This document shows, one piece after another, positions 34,287-41,221 of a stretch of 61,873 bases of DNA. Within the stretch, counting starts at the first letter, position 1. Every line of letters begins with the position of its first letter. This stretch comes from DASWJS01 sp036397035 (GTDB lineage Bacteria; Actinomycetota; AC-67): NCBI GenBank assembly GCA_036397035.1, contig DASWJS010000033.1, positions 1-61,873 on the forward strand, read 5' to 3'. The notes below the pieces were generated by a model, which was not told where the DNA came from, made no database searches, and was given only the letters and a program-made list of their open reading frames with translations. A program made the translations under genes and the position numbers.

Positions 34287-35050
34287 GCCTGACGAGCGGC
34301 GAGGTCATTCGAAGCCCGCGCATCGCGGACCGCCGCCGGGCGGTGCGCCTCCAGCAGCGTTCGCGGCGGCGCCGGCTTGTGATCGCGTTCGCACTCGTGG
34401 TCGCGGCTGGCGCGGGCGCCGTGCTCCTCACGCGCTCGGAGGTGTTCCAGCTCGATTCGATCGCGGTGGTCGGGACGCGGACCGTCACCGACGATACGGT
34501 GCGCGAGGCCAGCGGGCTCGCGCCGGGGCAGAACTTGCTCTCGATCGACCTCGGCGCGGTCGAGGCGCGCGTCGAGGAGCTTCCGGCCGTGCTGGAGGCG
34601 CGGGTGACGCGCGACGGCTCGCTCGGGATCGTGATCGAGATCGCCGAACGCGAGGCCGTGCTGGGCGTGCGCGCCGGGGAACGGAGGTGGTTCGTCGACG
34701 CCGAGGGACGCGTGGTTCCCGCTCCGGACTCCGGCGTGCCGGTCGTGGACGTCGGTGGGGACGTCGCGGGCCCGGTGACGCTGGACGCGGCCGTCGTGGA
34801 CGGCGTCGTCACGCTGTGGCGGGCGCTGCCGAAGCGGCTGCGCGGCAGAATGAGCCCGATCGGCACCGCGCCCGGCGGGGACCTGTCGTTCTCGGTCGCC
34901 GGGACCGCCGTTCGCTTCGGGACGCTGACGCACGTCAAGGCGAAAGTCCACGCCTTCCTGCGGGTGCGCAGGCGCGTGCTGCACGCGGGCGACGACTTGG
35001 ACGCCGTGGACGTGTCCTCGCCCCGCCGCCCCGCAGCCTCCATTTCCTGA
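34283..35050 (+). CDS. ftsQ: Cell division protein FtsQ (POTRA domain)
   Basis: A 255-residue bitopic membrane protein. A very basic cytoplasmic N-terminus (about 1-33) precedes one membrane segment (about 34-52). A POTRA domain follows (about 55-125, starting EVFQLDSIAVVGTRTVTDD), then the FtsQ-type beta region with RRWFVDAEGRVVP. FtsQ recruits FtsL/FtsB-like proteins to the divisome. It closes the first part of the cluster; ftsZ follows after 322 bp with its own promoter. There is no ftsA between them, as usual in Actinomycetota. Confidence 0.92.
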   Translation: MSLTSGEVIRSPRIADRRRAVRLQQRSRRRRLVIAFALVVAAGAGAVLLTRSEVFQLDSIAVVGTRTVTDDTVREASGLAPGQNLLSIDLGAVEARVEELPAVLEARVTRDGSLGIVIEIAEREAVLGVRAGERRWFVDAEGRVVPAPDSGVPVVDVGGDVAGPVTLDAAVVDGVVTLWRALPKRLRGRMSPIGTAPGGDLSFSVAGTAVRFGTLTHVKAKVHAFLRVRRRVLHAGDDLDAVDVSSPRRPAASIS

Positions 35051-35087
35051 CGCCCGCCCGGCGCGCGAAAACGGCGGAGTTTCGGGC

Positions 35088-35116
35088 TTGACTTGACGTC
35101 GAGCCGTGGGTAGATT
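35088..35116 (+). promoter_or_regulatory. ftsZ promoter
   Basis: TTGACT (35088-35093) and TAGATT (35111-35116), 17 bp apart, should start transcription near 35123. A second overlapping TTGACG at 35093 has unsuitable spacing. This gives ftsZ an independent promoter in addition to read-through from ftsQ. Confidence 0.7.
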
Positions 35117-35372
35117 CTCGACCGTCAGGTTGAGGTTTACATAACATTCACTCTCAAGTTGAACGTTAGAAACCTTGTGACCTGCGGAAACGCCCCATAG
35201 CGCGTCCTTCCCCAACGTGCAGGGTCGGATCCTCAACCGAGGCTTCACCCCTGCGCGGTACGCGCGAGATACCTCGCGGAGTTCCGGCGATTGCCGGACG
35301 CTCGGCGTGTCGTGTGCTCGTCGGAAGTGTTGGGACGCCCGGCACGAGCCGGGGGAAGGGGGAAGGAACGCC
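35117..35372 (+). promoter_or_regulatory. Long AT-rich ftsZ leader
   Basis: About 250 nt without a gene. The first 50 nt are unusually AT-rich for this genome and rich in TTGAG/TTGAA elements (for instance GGTTGAGG at 35128-35135 and CTCAAGTTGAACG from 35153). CCTCAACC at 35231-35238 could pair with the first element. A 15-nt segment, TGACCTGCGGAAACG at 35178-35192, recurs upstream of the TraR/DksA gene at 44437. The ribosome-binding site is an AAGGGGGAAGGAA run just before ATG 35373. Confidence 0.45.
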
Positions 35373-36464
35373 ATGGCTGCGACACCTCAGAACTACCTGG
35401 CCGTCATCAAGGTCGTCGGGATCGGGGGCGGCGGCGTCAACGCCGTGAACCGCATGATCGAAGACGGGCTGAAAGGCGTCGAGTTCATCGCCGTCAACAC
35501 CGATGCGCAGGCGTTGCTGATGTCCGACGCGGACCTCAAGCTCGACATCGGTCGCGAGATCACCCGGGGACTCGGCGCGGGATCCAATCCCGACACCGGT
35601 CGAGCCGCGGTCGAGGAGGCGCGCGAGACCATCGAGGAAGTGCTCAAGGGCGCCGACATGGTCTTCGTCACCGCGGGCGAGGGCGGCGGCACCGGCACCG
35701 GCGGCGCGCCGGTCGTAGCCGAGATCGCGAAGTCGATCGGCGCGCTCACGATCGGCGTCGTGACGCGTCCGTTCTCCTTCGAACGCAAGGTGCGCGCCGA
35801 GCAGGCGGAGCGCGGCATTCAGGATCTCAAGCAGAAGGTCGACACGCTCATCGTGATCCCGAACGACCGGCTGCTCCACGTCGCCGACGAGAACACGACC
35901 GTGCTCGACGCGTTCAAGATGGCCGACATGGTGCTGCTCCAGGGCGTGCAGGGCATCACCGACCTGATCACGACGCCCGGCCTGATCAACCTGGACTTCG
36001 CCGACGTCAAGGCGATCCTGACCGACGCGGGCTCGGCGCTGATGGGCGTCGGCTACGCGCGGGGCGAGGAGCGTGCGGTCGAGGCGGCGCGTGCCGCCAT
36101 CTCCAGCCCGCTGCTCGAGGCCTCGATCGACGGCGCGCGCGGCGTGCTGCTCAACATCACCGGCGGCAGCGAGCTGACGCTCTACGAAGTGAACGAGTCG
36201 ATGCGGATCGTCAGCGACCACGCGCACCCGGAGGCGAACGTGATCTTCGGGGCCGCGATCGACGACTCGCTCGGCGAGGAGGTTCGCGTCACGGTGATCG
36301 CCGCCGGGTTCGAGCGCCTGTCGCAGGCGGGGATGATCGCAGGCGAGTTCGACCTCGGGGACGACGACGACGAGCTGTTCGGCGACGACCTGTCGAGCGG
36401 CCGCACCGTGGTGATCAGCGCCGAGGACGATCTCGAGGACATCCCGTCGTTTCTGAAGAAGTAG
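35373..36464 (+). CDS. ftsZ: Cell division GTPase FtsZ
   Basis: FtsZ polymerises into the Z-ring that organises septation. The 363-residue product starts MAATPQNYLAVIKVVGIGGG. It contains the tubulin signature GEGGGTGTGG, the T7-loop region NLDFADVKAIL that supplies catalytic aspartates, and a short acidic linker. The conserved C-terminal peptide DIPSFLKK binds SepF and other partners. The linker (about 325-350) is shorter than in Streptomyces. sepF lies three genes downstream. ATG 35373 is chosen for its ribosome-binding site and the family N-terminus. Confidence 0.98.
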   Translation: MAATPQNYLAVIKVVGIGGGGVNAVNRMIEDGLKGVEFIAVNTDAQALLMSDADLKLDIGREITRGLGAGSNPDTGRAAVEEARETIEEVLKGADMVFVTAGEGGGTGTGGAPVVAEIAKSIGALTIGVVTRPFSFERKVRAEQAERGIQDLKQKVDTLIVIPNDRLLHVADENTTVLDAFKMADMVLLQGVQGITDLITTPGLINLDFADVKAILTDAGSALMGVGYARGEERAVEAARAAISSPLLEASIDGARGVLLNITGGSELTLYEVNESMRIVSDHAHPEANVIFGAAIDDSLGEEVRVTVIAAGFERLSQAGMIAGEFDLGDDDDELFGDDLSSGRTVVISAEDDLEDIPSFLKK

Positions 36465-36477
36465 CGACTGGGGTTCG

Positions 36478-37302
36478 GTGTTCGCCTGGCGAGCGTTCCG
36501 GGACGGCGACGCGCCCGGGGCGGGGGACGGCTCGACCCGTCCTCCGGCCCCGGGCGCGTTCCTGTGCGTCCCGGCCCTGGCGCCGTACGGGATCGCCGCC
36601 GCCTTCACCACGCGTCACGGCGGCGTCAGCGAGGCGCCCTTCGCGTCGCTCAACCTCTCGCTGCGCGCAAAGGACGATCCGCCGGCGGTGCGCGCGAACC
36701 GGATGCGCGTGCTGGACGCGATCGGCGCGCCGCCGGACGCCTGGACCTGCGCCGAGCAAGTCCACGGCGCCGGCGTTGCGAACGTCGGCCGTGCCGATCG
36801 GGGCGCGGGCGCGGCGGATGCGGGCGACGCGATCGCCGGGGCCGACGCGCTCTGGACGCTCGAGCCGGGCATCGCGCTCGCCGTCCTGACGGCCGACTGC
36901 GTGCCGATCCTGCTCGCCGATCCCGATCGCGGCCTGATCGGGGTGGTGCACGCGGGATGGCGGGGGCTGGCGGCCGGGGTCGTGGGCCGCGCGGTCGAGG
37001 AGATGGCGCCGTCGAGTCCGTCGGCGTTCATCGGGCCCTCGATCGGCCCGTGCTGCTACGAGGTCGGCGAGGACGTCGCCGCGGAGGTGGCGAGCGCGGT
37101 CGGCGACGGGGTCGTGCGGCGCGCGCCCGGCGCCGCGAAGCCCTCGCTCGACCTGTGGGAGGCCGCCGCGACCGCGCTGCGGGCGGCCGGGGTCGGCGCG
37201 ATCGCCGCCGCTCGCATCTGCACGCGTTCCGAGCATCACCGCTTCTACTCCCATCGCGCGGGCGACGACGCGCGCCAGGGCCTGGTGGTGGTGCGGCGAT
37301 GA
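36478..37302 (+). CDS. pgeF: Laccase-domain purine nucleoside phosphorylase / PgeF-like
   Basis: A member of the YfiH/YlmD (laccase-domain) family, characterised elsewhere as purine nucleoside phosphorylase/adenosine deaminase or as a peptidoglycan-precursor editing factor. The 274-residue product has AAFTTRHGGVSEAPF, EQVHGAGV, TADCVPILLAD, VHAGWRGLAAG and GPSIGPCCYEVG, which provide the conserved His/Cys metal site. A short extra N-terminus (about 20 residues) precedes the domain; GTG 36478 is the first in-frame start after ftsZ. It is followed by yggS with an ATGA overlap, the standard order. Confidence 0.9.
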   Translation: MFAWRAFRDGDAPGAGDGSTRPPAPGAFLCVPALAPYGIAAAFTTRHGGVSEAPFASLNLSLRAKDDPPAVRANRMRVLDAIGAPPDAWTCAEQVHGAGVANVGRADRGAGAADAGDAIAGADALWTLEPGIALAVLTADCVPILLADPDRGLIGVVHAGWRGLAAGVVGRAVEEMAPSSPSAFIGPSIGPCCYEVGEDVAAEVASAVGDGVVRRAPGAAKPSLDLWEAAATALRAAGVGAIAAARICTRSEHHRFYSHRAGDDARQGLVVVRR

Positions 37303-38009
37303 AGGCGGCCGGGGCCGTGGCGGCGCCGGATCCCGATGCGGTGGCGCGACGCCTGCGCACTGTGCGCGAGCGGATCGCGGCGGCCGCGGCGCGCGCCGGG
37401 CGCGATCCGGGGGACGTGACGCTCGTCGCGGTGACGAAGGGGTTCGGCTGGGACCGGGTCGCAGGCGCGATCGAGGCCTGCGGGCTGACCGACCTCGGCG
37501 AGAACCGCGCCCAGGAGCTGCGCGCGAAGCTCGCGGTCGCCCCGCCCGGCATCAGGTGGCACTTCGTCGGCTCGCTCCAGCGCAACAAGGCGGCGATGGT
37601 CGCCGGGCGCGTCGCAATGGTGCACAGCGTCGACTCGCTCGCGCTCGCGGAGGCCATCGGCGCGCGCGCGCGCGACGGCCAGGACGTGCTCGTCGAGGTG
37701 AACACCTCGGGCGAGCCGGCAAAGCACGGCGTGCCGGTGGAGGACGTCGGGGATGCGTTGCAGGCGATCTCGGTCGTGGAAGGCGTGCGCGTTCGCGGCT
37801 TGATGACGATGGCGGCTCCGGGCGGCGGCGAGCAAGCGCGCGCGTGCTTCGCGACCCTGCGCGGGTTGCGCGATCGCTTCGCGGGGGTCCATCCCGGCCT
37901 GACCCAGTTGAGCATGGGAATGACCGAGGACTTCGAGGAAGCCGTCGAACAAGGCGCCACGATCGTGCGCATCGGCACGGCGATCTTCGGACCGAGGCCG
38001 GACGGATGA
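37299..38009 (+). CDS. yggS: PLP homeostasis protein YggS/YlmE
   Basis: A 236-residue single-domain TIM-barrel protein that binds pyridoxal phosphate and balances PLP and amino acid pools; no enzyme activity is established. The PLP lysine is K47 in LVAVTKGFGWD. Also present are LGENRAQEL, WHFVGSLQRNK, HSVDS, EVNTSGEPAKHG and LSMGMTEDFEEAV. In Actinomycetota it is always near ftsZ and sepF. The overlap with pgeF suggests coupled translation. Confidence 0.93.
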   Translation: MKAAGAVAAPDPDAVARRLRTVRERIAAAAARAGRDPGDVTLVAVTKGFGWDRVAGAIEACGLTDLGENRAQELRAKLAVAPPGIRWHFVGSLQRNKAAMVAGRVAMVHSVDSLALAEAIGARARDGQDVLVEVNTSGEPAKHGVPVEDVGDALQAISVVEGVRVRGLMTMAAPGGGEQARACFATLRGLRDRFAGVHPGLTQLSMGMTEDFEEAVEQGATIVRIGTAIFGPRPDG

Positions 38010-38080
38010 AGGGTCGTCCCAGCCTGCCGACCGGGAGGCTGGGGGTGTTCTAGGCTGTGGGAGACCTGCAGGAGGCACAT

Positions 38081-38557
38081 ATGCGAGGTGTGTGGAAGAA
38101 GACGTTGGTTTCGCTCGGACTCACCGACGAGGACGAGGAGATCTACGACGACCACATGGAGGCCGAGCCCGTCCCGAGCCGGGAGGAGCCTTCCGTGCGG
38201 ACGCTGCGCGGCGAGGGACGGCGTGAGGGACGTCACCCGGCCGGCAGGAACGTCGTGCGGTCGATCCCGACACAGGCACCCCGGCAGGTCCACGTGGTCG
38301 AGCCGCGCATCCTCGACGACGCGCAGGACTTGGCGGATCGGTTCAAGGGCGGGGTGCCGGTGATCGTAAACCTGCGGACCGCGGAGCCGAACCACGTTCC
38401 GAAGATCCTCCAATTCGCCTCGGGTCTGGTCTACGGGCTCAACGGCCGGATGCAAAAGGTGGGCGAGCACGTCTTCCTGCTGACCCCGTTCAACATGGAA
38501 GTGTCCGCCGACGAGAAGCGCCGGCTCGCCGAGCACGGCCTCTTCCAGGACCTGTAG
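38081..38557 (+). CDS. sepF: Cell division protein SepF
   Basis: SepF anchors FtsZ to the membrane, replacing FtsA in Actinomycetota. I start at ATG 38081 (MRGVWKKTLVSLGL), five bases after AGGAGG at 38070-38075; an in-frame GTG lies 24 nt upstream. The 158-residue product has a short amphipathic N-terminal helix that can bind the membrane, an acidic then basic linker (about 15-70), and the DUF552 core (VVEPRILDDAQDLADRFKGG to the C-terminus). A TAGGCT box at 38051-38056 may be a local promoter. Confidence 0.95.
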   Translation: MRGVWKKTLVSLGLTDEDEEIYDDHMEAEPVPSREEPSVRTLRGEGRREGRHPAGRNVVRSIPTQAPRQVHVVEPRILDDAQDLADRFKGGVPVIVNLRTAEPNHVPKILQFASGLVYGLNGRMQKVGEHVFLLTPFNMEVSADEKRRLAEHGLFQDL

Positions 38558-38571
38558 GCCCGGGGGTCGCC

Positions 38572-38832
38572 ATCGACATCCGGTCCATCCTGTGCCTGCT
38601 GCTCGGCATCTACTGGTTCGTCCTGCTCGCGCGCGTGATCCTGTCCTGGGTCGGCCACGCGCTCCCGCCGGGAGCGCGGCCGGTCGCCGCCTTCGTGTTC
38701 AACGCCACCGAGCCGGTCCTTCGCCCGCTGCGCGGGCTGATCCCGCCGCTGCAGCTCGGCGCCGTCGCGCTCGACGTCTCCATCATCCTGGTGTTCGTGC
38801 TGCTCTCCATCCTGCAACGGACCGTGTGCTGA
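38572..38832 (+). CDS. YggT family membrane protein with apparent ATC start
   Basis: YggT/YlmG proteins are small two-helix membrane proteins near sepF and divIVA, linked to envelope or nucleoid organisation. The family's first helix is encoded here (IRSILCLLLGIYWFVLLARV), but no ATG, GTG or TTG precedes it in frame after the sepF stop. ATC at 38572, five bases after a GGGGG run, is the best candidate and gives 86 residues. The first normal codon, GTG 38635, would remove helix one and leave 65 residues. The second helix is near the C-terminus (about 62-82). A sequencing error is another explanation. Confidence 0.75.
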   Translation: MDIRSILCLLLGIYWFVLLARVILSWVGHALPPGARPVAAFVFNATEPVLRPLRGLIPPLQLGAVALDVSIILVFVLLSILQRTVC

Positions 38833-38839
38833 GCCGCCG

Positions 38840-38845
38840 TATGAT
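38840..38845 (+). promoter_or_regulatory. -10 box of divIVA
   Basis: TATGAT lies 12 nt before the divIVA ATG, with no Shine-Dalgarno sequence in between. The -35 region is poor. This fits a leaderless or short-leader transcript starting 6-7 nt after the box. Confidence 0.5.
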
Positions 38846-38857
38846 GATGCCGTCGCC

Positions 38858-39301
38858 ATGACCCTGAGCCCGCAAGACATCGTCGGGAAGGAGTTCCGCG
38901 AAGCCTTCCGCGGCTACAACCAGGCCGATGTCGACCTGTTCCTCGACGAGGTCGTCGAGGAGTTCACGCGCGTCGCCGACGAGAACCAGAAGATGAAGGT
39001 GCGCCTTGCCGCGCTCCAGCAGGAGGTCGCGCGCTTGCGGGATGCCGGGTCGGCCGCCGCCGCGCCGCTCGACCGCCTGGGCGCCGCCGCGGACCCGGAG
39101 CGGACCGAAGCGGAGGTGCGCGCGCGCGTGCGTCGCTTCCTGGAGGAGCAGATTCGCCTGATCGACGCCGAGACGCCGCAGCGGTCGGCCACGGTCGAGC
39201 GGATCGCTCGGGAGTTGCCGCCCACGCCGGAACCAACCGCCGAGGACGCGCCGGCTCCGACCCCGACCCCGAAGCGCGAGCCGTTCTGGGCCGGCGAGTA
39301 G
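38858..39301 (+). CDS. divIVA: DivIVA / Wag31-like polar growth protein
   Basis: DivIVA binds negatively curved membrane at poles and septa and directs growth. The 147-residue product has the N-terminal membrane-binding domain (SPQDIVGKEFREAFRGYNQ, then ADVDLFLDEVVEEF) followed by a coiled coil (about 38-65) and a second helical stretch (about 85-112). The tail is Pro/Thr-rich (PTPEPTAEDAPAPTPTP). It is short compared with Wag31 of Mycobacterium and Streptomyces DivIVA, with less coiled coil. No ribosome-binding site is seen. Confidence 0.93.
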   Translation: MTLSPQDIVGKEFREAFRGYNQADVDLFLDEVVEEFTRVADENQKMKVRLAALQQEVARLRDAGSAAAAPLDRLGAAADPERTEAEVRARVRRFLEEQIRLIDAETPQRSATVERIARELPPTPEPTAEDAPAPTPTPKREPFWAGE

Positions 39302-39364
39302 GTCCGTCCTGCCCTCGCCGCGCGGCGCATGCCCCGAAGGCTGGCATCGGATGGGGCCTGCCGG

Positions 39365-39370
39365 TAGACT
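39365..39370 (+). promoter_or_regulatory. -10 box of the H1-like membrane protein gene
   Basis: TAGACT, with CTGGCA (39341-39346) as a possible -35 at 18 bp. It lies 9 nt before an in-frame TTG (39380) and 57 nt before the GTG (39428) that has a Shine-Dalgarno sequence. Confidence 0.5.
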
Positions 39371-39427
39371 GCCGCGCCGTTGGGCCGGTCCGATCGAGCC
39401 CGCGCCGACAGAGGAGAGAATCTCGCC

Positions 39428-40210
39428 GTGATCGTCGCTAGCGCCGTGCTGCTCGTCGTGGGAATCGTGGCCTTCGCCATCGGCCTGTTCGCGGAGTCGT
39501 TCGTCGCGCTGGCGACGTCCATCGGGACCAGCATCGCCGCTTCGATCACGCTGTTCATCGGCGTGCGCCAGGACAAGCGGAGGCTCGCGTCGGCGTCGCC
39601 GCCGGTACCGCCCTTCTCCTTCGACGCCGAGGAGCCCGCGCCGGCCGAAGACTTCGCGCAGCCGCTCGTCAGCGAGCCGCCGCCCGCACCGCTGGGAGAG
39701 TCGAGCGCGACCACCGAGTCGGTGTCGAGCGAAGAACTGGAGTCGCTCTTCGACGAGCCCGACGCCGAGGAGCCCGGACGCGTCGACCGGCTCTCCGCGT
39801 GGCAGGAAACGGCCGTCGGCGAGGAAGAGCCGGAGCCGCCCGTCCTCGCGCCTGCTCCCAAGAAGAAGGCCGCGAGGCCCGCTCCCAAGAAGGCGGCCGC
39901 AAAGACCGCCGCCGCCGCGAAGAAGACCGCGGCGAAGAAGGCGGCGCCCAAGAAGACGGCCGCTCCCAAGAAAGCAGCGCCCAAGAAGACGGCCGCCAAG
40001 CCGGCCGCGAAGAAAGCCGCCGCCCCCAAGAAGACCGCGGCGAAGCCTGCTGCCAAGAAGCCTGCTGCCAAGAAGCCTGCTGCCAAGAAAGCGGCGCCGA
40101 AGAAGACGGCCGCCAAGCCCACGGCTGGGAAGAAGACGGCTCCCAAGAAGGCCGCGCCCAGGAAGCCGGCCGCCAAGCCCGCCGCGAAGAAGACTCCCAA
40201 GAAGAAGTAG
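39428..40210 (+). CDS. Membrane protein with histone-H1-like Lys/Ala/Pro tail
   Basis: I start at GTG 39428, nine bases after GAGGAGAG, giving 260 residues; TTG 39380 (leaderless) would add 16. Two membrane segments (about 2-22 and 26-47) place both ends in the cytoplasm. An acidic, Ser/Pro-rich linker follows (about 65-135). From about 140 to the end the protein is a repetitive basic tail of KKTAAKKAAPKK-like units, resembling eukaryotic H1 and bacterial HU extensions. I know no named family. Such a tail should bind DNA or RNA non-specifically, so a membrane-nucleoid tether is a reasonable inference. It directly follows divIVA. Confidence 0.75.
   Translation: MIVASAVLLVVGIVAFAIGLFAESFVALATSIGTSIAASITLFIGVRQDKRRLASASPPVPPFSFDAEEPAPAEDFAQPLVSEPPPAPLGESSATTESVSSEELESLFDEPDAEEPGRVDRLSAWQETAVGEEEPEPPVLAPAPKKKAARPAPKKAAAKTAAAAKKTAAKKAAPKKTAAPKKAAPKKTAAKPAAKKAAAPKKTAAKPAAKKPAAKKPAAKKAAPKKTAAKPTAGKKTAPKKAAPRKPAAKPAAKKTPKKK
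40043..40087 (+). repeat. Three tandem 15-bp copies in the H1-like tail
   Basis: AAGCCTGCTGCCAAG is repeated exactly three times, encoding KPAAK units. Exact copies and the switch to GCT/CCT codons suggest recent slippage expansion. Confidence 0.85.
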
Positions 40211-40214
40211 CCGC

Positions 40215-41216
40215 CTACACGGCGAACCGGAACTCCACCACGTCTCCCTCGCGGACCACGTAGGACTTTCCCTCCTGGCGCACCTTCCCCGCGGCGCGCG
40301 CCGCCGGCCACGAGCCGGCCTCGACGAGCTCGTCGAAGGCGATCACCTCGGCGCGGATGAACCCCCGCTCGAAGTCGGAGTGGATCACGCCCGCCGCTTC
40401 CGGCGCGGTGGCGCCGCGCCGGACCTCCCACGCCCGCGTCTCCTTCTCGCCCGCGGTCAGGAACGTGATCAGGTCGAGCCGCTCGTAGATCGCGCGGATG
40501 ACGCGGGGCAAGCCGCGCTCGGTCACGCCGTAGCCCGCCAGCAGCTCGGCCGCCTCGCCGGGCTCGAGCCCCGCGACCTCCGCCTCCAGCGCTCCGGCGA
40601 CCGCGATCATGCCCTCGGGCGCGACGGTCGTCTCGTCGCCGTTCGCGACGACGACCGCGGGCTTCAGCGTGAGCGGGCCCATGCCCTGGAACACGGCTCG
40701 CTCGGCCTCGTCCCAGCCGCCCTCCGACAGCGGCGATCCCGCTTCGAGAAGCTCTTTCGCGCGCTCCAGCACCTCGACCGCGCGCTTGTCCTCCGGGGTC
40801 TTGGCCGCTTTACGATCGCGTTCGATCTTGCCGGCGAGCGGCTCGAGATCGGCGTAGATCAGCTCCAGCATGAGCGAGGACAGCTCGCCGGCCGGGTCGG
40901 CGTCCTCGCCGAACGCGCGCACGACCAGCAGCAGCGCGTCGGAGGTGCGCAGGTGCCCGATCAGCTCGGCCGAGAGCGTCCCGGCCCCGGCGCGCGCGCC
41001 GCGCCGCACCATGCCCGAGGACTCGACGAAGCGCAGTTGCGCGTAGACGAGCTTCTTGGAGTGGTGCAGCTCGCCGAGCGTCTCGACGCGCGGGTCGGGG
41101 ACCGGGACCATCGCCTGGTTCGACCGGCCCGGCGCGGCGCCCTCGAGCGCGGTGAGCGCGGTGAAGATCGTCGAGGATCCCGCGCCGGGCAGCCCGGCGA
41201 TGCCCGCCTCCTTCAC
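40215..41216 (-). CDS. YchF/OLA1-like protein with degenerate P-loop
   Basis: A 333-residue relative of the YchF nucleotide-binding protein. The C-terminal TGS/DUF933 domain is well conserved (TFLTAGEKETRAWEVRRG, AAGVIHSDFERGFIRAE, GKSYVVREGDVVEFRF). The N-terminal G domain is altered: where YchF has GLPNVGKST, this protein has GLPGAGSST, so the Walker A lysine is missing. The usual DIAGL is ESSGM. The G4-like VVANGDE remains. Nucleotide hydrolysis is doubtful. The GTG start is 5 bp after ileS, so the two form an operon. The stop is only 4 bp from the convergent H1-like gene. Confidence 0.85.
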   Translation of the reverse strand: MKEAGIAGLPGAGSSTIFTALTALEGAAPGRSNQAMVPVPDPRVETLGELHHSKKLVYAQLRFVESSGMVRRGARAGAGTLSAELIGHLRTSDALLLVVRAFGEDADPAGELSSLMLELIYADLEPLAGKIERDRKAAKTPEDKRAVEVLERAKELLEAGSPLSEGGWDEAERAVFQGMGPLTLKPAVVVANGDETTVAPEGMIAVAGALEAEVAGLEPGEAAELLAGYGVTERGLPRVIRAIYERLDLITFLTAGEKETRAWEVRRGATAPEAAGVIHSDFERGFIRAEVIAFDELVEAGSWPAARAAGKVRQEGKSYVVREGDVVEFRFAV

Positions 41217-41221
41217 CGCCG

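Noticed and set aside
35128..35238. GGTTGAGG/CCTCAACC as a proven attenuator stem in the ftsZ leader
   Set aside because: An eight-base complement about 95 nt apart is expected by chance in a 250-nt leader; without covariation it is only a possibility.
38635..38832. YggT starting at GTG 38635
   Set aside because: It would remove the first conserved membrane helix, which is clearly encoded upstream in the same frame.
39380..39427. TTG 39380 as start of the H1-like membrane protein
   Set aside because: The -10 spacing would fit a leaderless start, but TTG is poor for leaderless initiation and GTG 39428 has a strong Shine-Dalgarno. Kept only as an alternative.
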